Shown: positions 41,858 through 53,321, counted from the first letter of the stretch. The stretch: 64,000 bases of DNA from Virgibacillus doumboii (GCF_902806455.1 NZ_CADCWQ010000002.1:248001-312000); one strand, 5' to 3'. Translations and numbers: made by a program. The notes: generated from the sequence alone by a model not told the origin.

Positions 41858-41919
41858 GATGTCAGAGGTAAGAGGTCGGAAGTCAGATTACAGTAATCTG
41901 ACTGAAGGCTTCGACCCTC
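41858..41919 (+). repeat. Leader hairpin carrying an IVS-like sequence
   Basis: The rRNA leader holds AGAGGTCGGAAGTCAGA (41871-41887), identical to 45139-45155 in the 23S intervening sequence. It folds into a hairpin: AGTCAGATTAC (41881-41891) with GTAATCTGACT (41893-41903), extended by GAGGTCGGAAG with CTTCGACCCTC. Confidence 0.8.
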
Positions 41920-41978
41920 GAATCAATTTTTAAAGCTAAGACAATGATATGGTTGACGGTGTCAATCATATACAAACT

Positions 41979-43549
<1,571 letters not shown>

Positions 43550-43659
43550 ATAATTAGATGGAACGCTGGGAGGGGCTTCTTACGAAGCTCCCCCGGTAAG
43601 GGCATATGTGGTTGTTTGGTTCAGTTTTGAGAGATTAACTTTTCTCTTAAAACATAGAT

Positions 43660-43736
<77 letters not shown>

Positions 43737-43750
43737 TCTATAATGCATTT

Positions 43751-43823
43751 GGGGCCTTAGCTCAGCTGGGAGAGCGCCTGCCTTGCACGCAGGAGGTCAG
43801 CGGTTCGATCCCGCTAGGCTCCA
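43751..43823 (+). tRNA. tRNA-Ala (TGC)
   Basis: A 73-nt cloverleaf, GGGGCCT acceptor and TGC anticodon in CCTTGCACGC; CCA is not encoded. Second tRNA of the 16S-23S spacer. Confidence 0.97.
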
Positions 43824-44096
43824 TTTTTGTACCTTGAAAACTAAATAAGAGTAATCAACGACATCAATTAAAAGCAAGGCTAATTTATTAGTAACGCTTA
43901 TTCATTGTAAGATAGTTAAGTGAAGAAGGGCGCACGGTGAATGCCTTGGCACTAGGAGCCGAAGAAGGACGGGACTAACACCGATATGCCCCGGGGAGTC
44001 GTAAGTAGACTTCGATCCGGGGATTTCCGAATGGGGGAACCCGCTGTTCGTAATGGAGCAGTACTTGTGTCTGAATACATAGGGCACAAGAGGCAT

Positions 44097-44131
<35 letters not shown>

Positions 44132-45011
44132 AGAGAAAGCAAACGCGATTTCCCAAGTAGCGGCGAGCGAAACGGAAACAGCCCAAACCAGAAAGCTTGC
44201 TTTCTGGGGTTGTAGGACACTCCATTGGAGTTACCAAGAAATACGTTAGATGAATCGACCTGGAATGGTCAGCCGAAGAAGGTAAGAGCCCTGTAGTTGA
44301 AAGCGTGTTTCCTCCGGAGTGGATCCTGAGTACGGCGGAACACGAGGAATTCCGTCGGAATCCGGGAGGACCATCTCCCAAGGCTAAATACTCCCTAGTG
44401 ACCGATAGTGAACCAGTACCGTGAGGGAAAGGTGAAAAGCACCCCGGGAGGGGAGTGAAAGAGAACCTGAAACCGTGTGCCTACAAGTAGTCGAAGCCCG
44501 TTAATGGGTGACGGCGTACCTTTTGTAGAATGGACCGGCGAGTTACGATCGTATGCAAGGTTAAGTGGCAGACACGGAGCCGCAGCGAAAGCGAGTCTGA
44601 ACAGGGCGAAATAGTATACGGTCGCAGACCCGAAACCGTGTGATCTACCCATGTCCAGGGTGAAGGTCAGGTAACACTGACTGGAGGCCCGAACCCACGT
44701 ATGTTGAAAAATGCGGGGATGAGGTGTGGGTAGGGGTGAAATGCCAATCGAACACGGAGATAGCTGGTTCTCTCCGAAATAGCTTTAGGGCTAGCCTCAA
44801 GGTAGGCGTACTGGAGGTAGAGCACTGATTGGATGAGGGGCCCTCACCGGGTTACCAAATTCAGTCAAACTCCGAATGCCAGCTACGTATCCTTGGGAGT
44901 CAGACTATGGGTGATAAGGTTCATAGTCGAAAGGGAAACAGCCCAGACCGCCAGCTAAGGTCCCAAAGTATACGTTAAGTGGAAAAGGATGTGGAGTTGC
45001 CCAGACAACCA

Positions 45012-45073
<62 letters not shown>

Positions 45074-45123
45074 TCTGCGCCGAAAATGTACCGGGGCTAA
45101 ACGTATCACCGAAGCTGCGGAAG

Positions 45124-45559
45124 CAGAGGTCAGATGCCAGAGGTCGGAAGTCAGAAGTGAGGGAAGACTGTGATCAAACACTATAAAGATCTAAGGATTT
45201 ATCAACAATCTTATGAGCTTGCTTTAAAAGTTCATCAAATCAGCTTAGAATTCCCCAACTTTGAAACGTATGAACTTGGTGCACAAATAAGAAGAGCTGC
45301 TCTTTCTATTCCTGCAAATATTGCGGAGGGATATGGAAAGAAGGATTCAGTGAATGATTTCAAGCGGTTCCTTAAAATATCACTTGGTTCTAATAATGAA
45401 GTCAAGGTAATGATAGACTTCGCTAAAGACCTAAAGTATCTGGATGAACAGAAATATACGTATCTCTTTCAGCAATATGAAGAGTTAGGCAAACAGATTT
45501 ATTCCTTAATACAAAAGTGGAAATGAATCTGACTTCTAATTTCTGGCATCTGACTTCTG
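45124..45559 (+). other. Intervening sequence (IVS) in 23S helix 45
   Basis: The insertion starts and ends with 31-nt inverted arms (45124-45154 and 45529-45559) that match except for about five positions, several being G-T compatible. They would extend helix 45 into a long stem, a likely RNase III substrate. The loop encodes the protein at 45170-45526. The left arm shares 17 nt with the operon leader. Confidence 0.92.
45170..45526 (+). CDS. IVS-encoded four-helix-bundle (S23) protein
   Basis: A 118-residue protein of the 23S-IVS family (four helix bundle, S23). It starts MIKHYKDLRIYQQSYELALK and has the family signature IRRAALSIPANIAEGYGKKD followed by two more helices rich in Leu and Glu. 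The GTG start at 45170 has AGGGAAG nearby. Homologues are found inside 23S IVSs of Leptospira, Coxiella and others, and as Avd-like accessory proteins of diversity-generating retroelements; no retroelement is present here. The molecular role is unknown. Confidence 0.92.
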   Translation: MIKHYKDLRIYQQSYELALKVHQISLEFPNFETYELGAQIRRAALSIPANIAEGYGKKDSVNDFKRFLKISLGSNNEVKVMIDFAKDLKYLDEQKYTYLFQQYEELGKQIYSLIQKWK

Positions 45560-46251
45560 TTTGGTAGGAGAGCGTTCCAGGTGCTGTGAAGTCAGACCGT
45601 GAGGACTGGTGGAGCGTCTGGAAGTGAGAATGCCGGTATGAGTAGCGAAAAAAGAGTGAGAATCTCTTTCACCGAAAGCCTAAGGTTTCCTGAGGAAGGC
45701 TCGTCCTCTCAGGGTTAGTCGGGACCTAAGCCGAGGCCGAAAGGCGTAGGCGATGGACAACAGGCAGATATTCCTGTACCACCTCATGAGCGTTTGAATG
45801 ATGGGGGGACGCAGTAGGATAAGGAAAGCGCACCGATGGATGTGTGCGTCCAAGCAGTGAGGGAGTTGGATAGGTAAATCCGTCCAACAATTCCAAGCTG
45901 TGACGGGGAGGGAAATATAGTACCGAAGTTCCGGATTTCACACTGCCAAGAAAAGCCTCTAGTGAGTTCATAGGTGCCCGTACCGCAAACCGACACAGGT
46001 AGGCGAGGAGAGAATCCTAAGGTGAGCGGGAGAACTCTCGTTAAGGAACTCGGCAAAATGACCCCGTAACTTCGGGAGAAGGGGTGCTCCTTTAAGGAGG
46101 AGCCGCAGTGAATAGGCCCAAGCGACTGTTTAGCAAAAACACAGGTCTCTGCGAAGCCGAAAGGCGAAGTATAGGGGCTGACACCTGCCCGGTGCTGGAA
46201 GGTTAAGGGGAAGCGTTAGGCCTTCGGCCGAAGCGTAGAACCGAAGCCCCA

Positions 46252-46328
<77 letters not shown>

Positions 46329-46583
46329 TGCAACGACTTGGGCACTGTCTCAACGAGAGACCCGGTGAAATTATACGATGTGTGAAGATGCACATTACCC
46401 GCGACAGGACGGAAAGACCCCGTGGAGCTTTACTGTAGCCTGATATTGAATGTTGGTACAGCTTGTACAGGATAGGTGGGAGCCATCGAAACCGGAGCGC
46501 CAGCTTCGGTGGAGGCACCCGTGGGATACCACCCTGGCTGTACGGACATTCTAACCCAGGGCCGTGATCCGGTCCGGAGACAG

Positions 46584-46619
<36 letters not shown>

Positions 46620-46775
46620 CAAAAGGTAACGGAGGCGCCCAAAGGTTCCCTCAGAATGGTTGGAAATCATTCGCAGAGTGTAAAGGCAGAAGGGAGCTTG
46701 ACTGCGAGACCTACAAGTCGAGCAGGGACGAAAGTCGGGCTTAGTGATCCGGTGGTTCCGCATGGAAGGGCCATC

Positions 46776-46884
<109 letters not shown>

Positions 46885-46889
46885 TAGTC

Positions 46890-46973
<84 letters not shown>

Positions 46974-46997
46974 TCGTGGGCGCTGGAAGTTTGAGAG

Positions 46998-47031
<34 letters not shown>

Positions 47032-47322
47032 ACACCGCTGGTGTACCAGTTGTTCCGCCAGGAGCATAGCTGGGTAGCTACGTGTGGCAAGGATAAGTGC
47101 TGAAAGCATCTAAGCATGAAGCCCCCCTCAAGATGAGACTTCCCATCACTTCAAGTGAGTAAGATCCCTCAGAGACGATGAGGTAGATAGGTTCGAGGTG
47201 GAAGCGTGGTGACACGTGGAGCTGACGGATACTAATCGATCGAGGACTTAACTAAAAAGTTATTGATGGCGTTGATATAAAGCTCTTATTTAGTTTTCAG
47301 GGTATAATTCCCTATATGTTTT

Positions 47323-47441
47323 TGTCTGGTAGCAATAGCGGAGAGGACACACCTGTTCCCATGCCGAACACAGCAGTTAAGCTCTCCAGCGCCGATGGTA
47401 GTTGGGGCTTTGCCCCTGCAAGAGTAGGACGCCGCCAGGCA
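47323..47441 (+). rRNA. rrf: 5S ribosomal RNA
   Basis: About 119 nt. TTGTCTGGT pairs with GCCAGGCAA at the ends; CACACCTGTTCCCATGCCGA and CAGCGCCGATGGTAGT are typical. Ends approximate. Confidence 0.95.
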
Positions 47442-47504
47442 ATTTTTGTATATTTTTTTACTGCTTATCATGGATATCTTGATAAATGCAATGCTTAAGA
47501 TTAT

Positions 47505-47579
47505 TCCACAGTAGCTCAGCGGTAGAGCAATCGGCTGTTAACCGATCGGTCGTAGGTTCGAGTCCTACCTGTGGAGCCA
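47505..47579 (+). tRNA. tRNA-Asn (GTT)
   Basis: A 75-nt cloverleaf; TCCACAG acceptor, GTT anticodon in GGCTGTTAACCG, CCA encoded. Confidence 0.97.
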
Positions 47580-47586
47580 TTTTTAT

Positions 47587-47659
<73 letters not shown>

Positions 47660-47670
47660 CTATAACAGAT

Positions 47671-47714
47671 ACGCCTTAACACCTTGTAGAACGAGGGGGT
47701 TAAGGCGTTTTTTT
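47671..47714 (+). terminator. rRNA operon terminator
   Basis: ACGCCTTAAC (47671-47680) and GTTAAGGCGT (47699-47708) with a following T-run. Confidence 0.92.
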
Positions 47715-48086
47715 ATATTGGTACAGTTTAGGGTGACTTTGAGTGATACAGGCATTTTTGGGGAAAATTAAAGTAAATCCGTATCCAGTGGGGGACAAGG
47801 TATCCTTTTTGCCTGCATAATCAATGAAATAAATAGAGTAATACTTCACCAACTTGTTGTTGATAGGTAACACTTTTTTTATTCTAATTTACTGGGTTTT
47901 ATCCCGAAGACTTAATTCAAGCTGCTGTATAAAGTTCAAAATATAATGATGAAACTAAAAAGTAAGTAAATACGTATTACTTTTAGTAAATATTCAGTTA
48001 CGAGCAATATATTAATAATATATAAGTTGGGCAATAACGATAAGTTGAAAAGTAAATTATTCTTCAGTTTAAGGAAGGTGGAAACC
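47715..48086. other. Gene-free stretch after the rRNA operon
   Basis: AT-rich, with no ORF of note and no repeats shared with other parts of the window. A short palindrome AAGTAAGTAAATACGTATTA lies near 47959. Confidence 0.4.
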
Positions 48087-48239
48087 ATGATTTGGGTATA
48101 TTTTTTAGTAATCCCAGTCACCCTTATTTTATTAATCGCCTTTGTTTTCGACAAAAAACACAACATTAAAAAAGTACGTAAGGTGGACGATGTAAAGATC
48201 AATAAAATATGGGCAGATGCGGATAAAAAACCTTTTTAA
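48087..48239 (+). CDS. Small membrane protein
   Basis: A 50-residue protein, one hydrophobic helix (IWVYFLVIPVTLILLIAFVF) then a basic tail. ATG at 48087 follows AAGGAAGGTGG. Unknown function; small proteins of this kind are common in Bacillaceae. Confidence 0.65.
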   Translation: MIWVYFLVIPVTLILLIAFVFDKKHNIKKVRKVDDVKINKIWADADKKPF

Positions 48240-48624
48240 TATTTGTGTAAGAATAAAATCTTGGTAATGTAATGGCTTTTAATCGTGCTTACTTAACAAC
48301 ATAGGTAAGACTAGATTAATTAAGTAAGAGATAAGTTTTTAAAGGATATATCTCTTTCATAATTAATATTGTTTAATGAAGCAGGCATATAACTTTTCAG
48401 TCACTAATACTTGTCTTATTTAACCTGTATTTTCCATCAATGGAAGGTGCAGTTTTTTTGTGGACAAATTTATGTCAAATAGTGTCCATATAAGTTATAC
48501 AGCCAATTAAGCATCATTATATTTTGACAAAATAGTACAATGGGTGGATTTTTAATTAGATAGAAGGATTTTAATGGAGCGAATAGAATTAGTATGTATG
48601 TCAATTTCCCATAGACATTCGTGA
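48240..48624. other. Gene-free stretch before the AraC-type gene
   Basis: AT-rich and without a coding frame. TTTTCCATCAATGGAA (48430-48445) followed after a few bases by a T-run at 48453-48459 is a weak terminator for the small gene upstream. TTGACA occurs at 48524-48529 but lacks a -10 box at normal spacing. Confidence 0.4.
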
Positions 48625-48650
48625 AACTAGTGGAGGGCGGGTGATGAAGG

Positions 48651-49433
48651 ATGTCGAGAAAGTATCCTGAAATTGATGAAGTTATCAACTATATTCATCA
48701 GAATATCTATGATCCCCTTTCGCTTTCCCAGTTAGCTAAATATGCAGCTTACAGTCCATACCATTTTACGCGTATCTTCAAACAACAAACCGGACTTACA
48801 CCTCAATACTATGTGTCTTCAGTCCGTCTGCAAAAGGCGAAAGATCTGCTCATGCACACGAATTTGAGTATACGTGACGTTGGTATGGAGATTGGGCAAC
48901 AGAGCCTTGGAACGTTTACTACCCGCTTTACGGATCGGGTTGGACTGTCCCCTTCACATTTTAGAAATTCCATGCAGCAGGCGAATGAAGACTTTCAATC
49001 CTTAAAAAGAATTAATAAAATCCAGCCGTCACTGCCACTTTTAAATCAACATGTAAAGTTAGAAGGGAGCATTCAAGCCGAAGTTCCATTTGATGGTGTA
49101 GTTCTGATAGGGTTGTTTCCCAAGCCGATTCCCGAGGGGATGCCTCTTTATGGTACACTGCTGTTTTCTTTGGGGAAATTTTGTTTTTGCGATGTCAAAC
49201 CTGGAATCTATTATTTGATGGCCACTTCTGTTTCGTGGGATATGCAGCCCATCGATTTTTTGCTCCCGCACCGAACATTACGCTACAAATCAAAAGGACC
49301 GATTATCGTTCATCAGAATGGCAGTGTTCCGTTTCTCCATGTTACACTCCGCACACCACGATTGGATGATCCGCCAATCTTGATTTCGTTGCCACGCCTG
49401 ATGAACATTTTTTTGCACAGGATAAATATGTAA
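48651..49433 (+). CDS. AraC-family transcriptional regulator
   Basis: A 260-residue regulator with its DNA-binding domain at the N-terminus: SLSQLAKYAAYSPYHFTRIF (first helix-turn-helix) and LSIRDVGMEIG...TFTTRFTDRVGLSPSHFR (second). The C-terminal 150 residues are of unknown ligand specificity. ATG at 48651 is the first start after an in-frame stop at 48645. The VOC genes that follow may be its targets; this is inference from position. Confidence 0.88.
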   Translation: MSRKYPEIDEVINYIHQNIYDPLSLSQLAKYAAYSPYHFTRIFKQQTGLTPQYYVSSVRLQKAKDLLMHTNLSIRDVGMEIGQQSLGTFTTRFTDRVGLSPSHFRNSMQQANEDFQSLKRINKIQPSLPLLNQHVKLEGSIQAEVPFDGVVLIGLFPKPIPEGMPLYGTLLFSLGKFCFCDVKPGIYYLMATSVSWDMQPIDFLLPHRTLRYKSKGPIIVHQNGSVPFLHVTLRTPRLDDPPILISLPRLMNIFLHRINM

Positions 49434-49540
49434 AAAGGAGTATATATTTTTAAAACAGCAATTCATAAGAAATCTCAACTTCGGAATTATGCTATGGTTC
49501 AGATATACAATCACCTATATGGGCAAAGAAGGTGTAATTT

Positions 49541-49953
49541 ATGACAGTACAGTTGACGCCTCATATCGTTCTGGACGGAAAGTCAAAGGAAGCGTTCAAT
49601 TTTATGAGAAAACATTGGACGCGAGAGTGCTGAATATGGTGACTTTTGGGGATATGCAAGGGCAGGGCTTTCCGCAAGCGTTGCATGACAATGTATTGCA
49701 TGCGCTGGTCAGAATCGGGGAGTCGGATCTTATGTTTTCCGATTCGCATGAGGAACATTCCGTGCAACAGGTGAACAATGTACAGATGTGTATTACAACT
49801 GGTACTACAGACGTAGCTAATCAATTGTTCAGAGCATTAAAAGAAGACGCCCATGTGATTACCCCGATGGAGGAAAACTTTGTTAGTCCGGCTTTTGGAA
49901 TGCTGACAGATAAGTATGGCATAACCTTTACCATTTTGGCGAAGAGGGAATAA
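49541..49953 (+). pseudogene. PhnB-like VOC protein, frameshifted
   Basis: ATG at 49541, with AAGGTG upstream, encodes MTVQLTPHIVLDGKSKEAFN, a normal PhnB/VOC start. Family logic then requires QFYEKTLDARVLNMVTFGDM, which lies in the next frame. A single missing base near 49591-49595 accounts for the change. Without it the product would be about 137 residues with the usual GTTDVANQLFRALKEDA. Either a recent mutation or a sequencing error. Confidence 0.75.
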
Positions 49954-49987
49954 GGAATCTATAAAATCTTTTCAAGAGGTGATTAAA

Positions 49988-50410
49988 ATGAGTTTACAGC
50001 CAAAACATCTTTATGTAAATTTACCGGTTAAAGATCTCGACAAATCGGTCAGTTTTTTCACAAAATTAGGCTTTGAATTCTCTGCTGAATTTACGGATGA
50101 AAATGCGACTGGAATGATCATTAATGAAAATACGTTCGTGATGCTGCTTGTAGAGGATTTTTTCAAACAGTTTACCAATAAGGAATTGACAGATGCAACG
50201 AAAGGCACAGAAGCTATCATGGCGATATCTGCACAAAGCAGAGAACAAGTGGTTGAGATTGTAAACAAGGCTCTGGACGCCGGTGGAAAGCCTTCATATG
50301 GTATCGTTGACCATGGCTTTATGTATGGGGGAAGCTTTCAGGATATTGACGGACACCTGTGGGAAGTCATGTATATGGATGAAAGCGCAATGAGCCAGGG
50401 TCATGATTAA
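49988..50410 (+). CDS. VOC-family (glyoxalase-like) protein
   Basis: A 140-residue vicinal-oxygen-chelate protein. ATG at 49988 (MSLQPKHLYVNLPVKDLDKS) has AGAGGTG seven bases upstream. Two beta-alpha-beta-beta-beta halves are visible; the second ends FQDIDGHLWEVMYMD with the typical Asp-Gly-His...Glu. Substrate unknown. Confidence 0.85.
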   Translation: MSLQPKHLYVNLPVKDLDKSVSFFTKLGFEFSAEFTDENATGMIINENTFVMLLVEDFFKQFTNKELTDATKGTEAIMAISAQSREQVVEIVNKALDAGGKPSYGIVDHGFMYGGSFQDIDGHLWEVMYMDESAMSQGHD

Positions 50411-50475
50411 ATGGAGTACCCGCAGCCTGCAGAATTGCGGCTAAGAATGTCAAAAAACAGTTAGGGTGAGTATCT

Positions 50476-51045
50476 ATGAAAAAACAAATACTATTCATTC
50501 ACAGCGCTGGTCCACAAGGCATGCACGAGGGAAGCAGTGATCTGATAGCATATTTACAAAAAAATCTCGGAGATAAATGCAATCTATTATATCCCGAAAT
50601 GCCTGATCCGGAAGATCCGAAGTATAGACCTTGGAAAGAGCAGCTTGAAAGGGAAATTGCATTATTGGACAATGAGGTGATTTTGATTGGTCACTCTCTA
50701 GGGGCGGCAGTATTGCTGAAATATCTTTCCGAGGAAAAGTTCAGGCCATCCATCTCAGGATTATTTTTGATCGCATCACCATACTGGGGAAAGGACAATG
50801 ATTGGCAATTTGAGGAATTCACCCTGGCAGATAACTTTACCGAAAATCTCCCTAAGATATCACAACTAGTTATATATCACAGCCGTAACGATGAAATAGT
50901 ACCGTTTGCACATCTGGAGCATTACGCCAAAGCACTACCTCAGGCAGTAACCCATGTGGTTGAAGGTGCGGATCATGCTTTCAGTAGTGGACTGCCGGAG
51001 CTTGTTGATGATATTAAACATATGACAACGTTGAAAAAACGTTGA
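50476..51045 (+). CDS. Alpha/beta hydrolase (RBBP9/YdeN type)
   Basis: A 189-residue predicted serine hydrolase. Nucleophile motif LIGHSLGAAV (Ser near residue 75), acid in HSRNDEIVPF and histidine in EGADHAFSS. Length and motifs fit the RBBP9/YdeN family. Substrate unknown. The ribosome-binding site is weak (TTAGGGTGAG). Confidence 0.85.
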   Translation: MKKQILFIHSAGPQGMHEGSSDLIAYLQKNLGDKCNLLYPEMPDPEDPKYRPWKEQLEREIALLDNEVILIGHSLGAAVLLKYLSEEKFRPSISGLFLIASPYWGKDNDWQFEEFTLADNFTENLPKISQLVIYHSRNDEIVPFAHLEHYAKALPQAVTHVVEGADHAFSSGLPELVDDIKHMTTLKKR

Positions 51046-51248
51046 GTAATTGCTAGTAAAACTGTCCATTAGACTTTAAAATAGAGTAATAACAGTAGAC
51101 AGCAGAAAATAATTTCTTTAACAGTGATCATCGAAATGGTGGTCTTTTTTCTTGAAATTCAAAGGATATTGTCATTTAGTATGTTAATATTGCACAATAA
51201 GTTGTTGATAGAATTATAAACATGTATACCAGAGTATGGAGGACAATT

Positions 51249-51806
51249 ATGGAGAGGTGGAAAACGCTAGAATCGGAGTACTTACATAAAAGTCCATTCG
51301 GAAATATCAGGAAAGATAGATGTAAGCTTCCAAATGGATTGGTGATAGACGATTTTTGTATAAATGAATATCCTGATTGGGTGAATGCAGTTGTTATAAC
51401 AAAGGAGGACAAAATCGTTCTGGTTGAACAATATCGTCATGCGGCAGAAGATTTTTTCCTGGAAATTCCTGCTGGAAAAAAAGAAGGTAATGAAACGGAT
51501 GAGGAAGGATTGATACGGGAAGTTAAGGAAGAGACAGGCTACACTTCCTTGAGGGAACCTATTTTCTTAGGAGAGTTTATGGTGAATCCGGCAACTCAAA
51601 ACAATAAGGTGAAAACTTATCTGTTGCAGGATGCATTTAAAGCACATGAACAGGACTTGGACGATACCGAAGCGATTAATGTTAAGTTGCTTGATTTCAG
51701 TAATATGGGAGAATTAATCAGAACCAATAAGATAAACACACAGTTATTTACAGCAAATGCATATCTAATGGCAAAGGACTTTCTCGCCGGAAGTTATTCA
51801 GAATAA
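51249..51806 (+). CDS. Nudix hydrolase (ADP-ribose pyrophosphatase-like)
   Basis: A 185-residue protein. I choose ATG at 51249 (MERWKTLESEYLHKS), six bases after GGAGG; an ATG nine codons earlier is possible. The Nudix box reads GNETDEEGLIREVKEETGY, and the upstream EIPAGKKE matches ADP-ribose pyrophosphatases. Substrate not determinable. Confidence 0.85.
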   Translation: MERWKTLESEYLHKSPFGNIRKDRCKLPNGLVIDDFCINEYPDWVNAVVITKEDKIVLVEQYRHAAEDFFLEIPAGKKEGNETDEEGLIREVKEETGYTSLREPIFLGEFMVNPATQNNKVKTYLLQDAFKAHEQDLDDTEAINVKLLDFSNMGELIRTNKINTQLFTANAYLMAKDFLAGSYSE

Positions 51807-51826
51807 AATGGACAGGAGAATGTAAG

Positions 51827-51985
51827 ATGGAAATGCTCATAATTCTTGCACTGGCAGTGACAGTTTTAGAAGTGTTCGTTGCGGTTTTTTTGATAAAAAA
51901 ACATAAAATGAAAGTCTGGCAGTCTCTGTATACTTCATTACCGGTAATTGTAATCGTTTGGATTGTCGCTCTCATGTATACATAA
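51827..51985 (+). CDS. Small two-helix membrane protein
   Basis: A 52-residue protein with two hydrophobic segments (residues 3-22 and 35-50). ATG at 51827 follows AGGAG by eight bases. Adjacent to the Nudix gene by 20 bp, so likely co-transcribed. Unknown function. Confidence 0.65.
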   Translation: MEMLIILALAVTVLEVFVAVFLIKKHKMKVWQSLYTSLPVIVIVWIVALMYT

Positions 51986-51988
51986 GAA

Positions 51989-52029
51989 GAAACACCCAAA
52001 CTGTGAAGTTATTTGGGTGTTTCTTTTTT
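51989..52029. terminator. Bidirectional terminator
   Basis: GAAACACCCAAA (51989-52000) and TTTGGGTGTTTC (52012-52023), with T-run; it lies between convergent genes and overlaps the end of the next gene. Confidence 0.88.
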
Positions 52030-52737
52030 ACGGGTAAATAATTTGTACACTTGTAATTGAATAAAAAAGACAACAATTGCTAACAGACAAAGGTTAAAAT
52101 AATACCAAAAGCCGTTTCCCAGCAGATCAAGTGGTGTACTTGCTGTTGGCGTGTGTGACAGATAAAGATAGTTGGATTCCATAATTGGATTGAAAAAGAC
52201 GCCGATTATAAAAGCAAATAGTAACAGGTAGCCATAGGTTTCAAGCATGGATTTTAAAGTGACTTTTACCGAACTGGTTGCCACCAGGAAGATACTGACC
52301 CATGATATTGACAGATGGTGAACAAAAAACTTCCAGAATCGGTAGTGCGGAAAGTCGTAAGGCAGTTCCGGAGTCACCAATGCTAAAAAAGCAGGAATCA
52401 GACCGATAAAAAAAGTGATTTGAATTAATTTTTTATTATAGGTTATTAATGCGATCATTCCGGTAATACCGGCGATTCCACAGAGATGCAGCGGCATATG
52501 TTCACTTAAACTCCATATACCGGTTATGGCAGTCCACGTTTGATAGGAAACTTCCGATATTAGTAACAAAATGAATAAAATCCAACGAATTGTGTTGTAT
52601 AAATACGTGTTGTCCATGATTTTCCTGAATGCTATCGTGAACAGTACGATACCTGTAAAATAGATAACCAGCACAGTAATGTGGCTTGGACCAAATGCCA
52701 CAAAGGGAGTGCCACCCAAAGTTAACAAGTTTCCCAT
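52009..52737 (-). CDS. TIGR02206/YwaF-like membrane protein
   Basis: A 242-residue integral membrane protein with about six to seven segments. I choose ATG at 52737 (MGNLLTLGGTPFVAFGPSHI), preceded by GGGGGAA; the frame continues upstream without a start signal. Conserved features include HMPLHLCGIAGI and FFVHHLSISWVS. Function unknown. Confidence 0.85.
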   Translation of the reverse strand: MGNLLTLGGTPFVAFGPSHITVLVIYFTGIVLFTIAFRKIMDNTYLYNTIRWILFILLLISEVSYQTWTAITGIWSLSEHMPLHLCGIAGITGMIALITYNKKLIQITFFIGLIPAFLALVTPELPYDFPHYRFWKFFVHHLSISWVSIFLVATSSVKVTLKSMLETYGYLLLFAFIIGVFFNPIMESNYLYLSHTPTASTPLDLLGNGFWYYFNLCLLAIVVFFIQLQVYKLFTRKKETPK

Positions 52738-52831
52738 ATAATTCCCCCAATGGTTTATACGAATATCTTTCTGTATAAATACATTATATGTTGAAAAAAA
52801 CTGTTTGAAAATAAAAATTTTATTTATCCAC

Positions 52832-52860
52832 TTTACAAAGGTGTTTAATCTGTATATAAT
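52832..52860 (+). promoter_or_regulatory. Promoter of the second tRNA cluster
   Basis: TTTACA (52832-52837), a 17-bp spacer and a perfect TATAAT (52855-52860), 68 bp before tRNA-Glu. Confidence 0.75.
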
Positions 52861-52928
52861 AAAATTCGTCGGTTTCCGACAAAACAATTCTTGAATATAA
52901 TGTTTTATACATAAAAAAACCATTGCAA

Positions 52929-53003
52929 GGCCCGTTGGTCAAGTGGTTAAGACACCGCCCTTTCACGGCGGTAACACGGGTTCGAATCCCGTACGGGTCA
53001 CCA
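52929..53003 (+). tRNA. tRNA-Glu (TTC)
   Basis: A 75-nt cloverleaf; GGCCCGT acceptor, TTC anticodon in CCCTTTCACGG, CCA encoded. Confidence 0.97.
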
Positions 53004-53007
53004 ATAT

Positions 53008-53083
53008 GGAGGATTAGCTCAGCTGGGAGAGCACCTGCCTTACAAGCAGGGGGTCGCAGGTTCGAGCCCTGCATCCTCCACCA
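53008..53083 (+). tRNA. tRNA-Val (TAC)
   Basis: A 76-nt cloverleaf; GGAGGAT acceptor, TAC anticodon in CCTTACAAGC, CCA encoded. Confidence 0.97.
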
Positions 53084-53090
53084 TTTAATT

Positions 53091-53119
53091 GCCGTTTTAG
53101 CTCAATTGGCAAACCGCTA
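53091..53119 (+). pseudogene. 5' fragment of a Thr-like tRNA gene
   Basis: GCCGTTTTAGCTCAATTGGC followed by AAACCGCTA matches the first 29 nt of the tRNA-Thr at 53246 with few changes, then stops in the anticodon arm. The anticodon, T arm and 3' acceptor are missing; a conserved element follows in their place. Confidence 0.8.
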
Positions 53120-53212
53120 ACATCACCGAATGTGCTACTATGTGCAGGTTTGCGAGGAGTGCAACTTCACCGAATTTACTTGCAACACGACAAGCACACA
53201 AAATGTTTGCAC
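53120..53212. repeat. tRNA-cluster element, copy 1
   Basis: About 90 bp containing GCTACTATGTGCAGGTTTGC, AACTTCACCGAATTTACT and TGCAACACGACAAGCAC. A diverged second copy lies at 53650-53740, also directly after a tRNA 5' fragment. No protein is evident. Confidence 0.75.
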
Positions 53213-53245
53213 ATAAATAAAAATAGAAACACTTTATAACAATAT

Positions 53246-53321
53246 GCCGGTCTAGCTCAATTGGCAGAGCAACTGACTTGTAATCAGTAGGTTGGGGGTT
53301 CAATTCCTCTGGCCGGCACCA
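53246..53321 (+). tRNA. tRNA-Thr (TGT)
   Basis: A 76-nt cloverleaf; GCCGGTC acceptor, TGT anticodon in GACTTGTAATC, CCA encoded. Confidence 0.97.

Noticed and set aside
45170..45526. A diversity-generating retroelement accessory protein (Avd)
   Set aside because: The fold is related, but there is no reverse transcriptase, template repeat or variable gene nearby; position inside the 23S gene fits the IVS family.
53120..53212. An intron inside the broken tRNA genes
   Set aside because: No matching 3' tRNA half follows the element in either copy, so splicing could not restore a tRNA.
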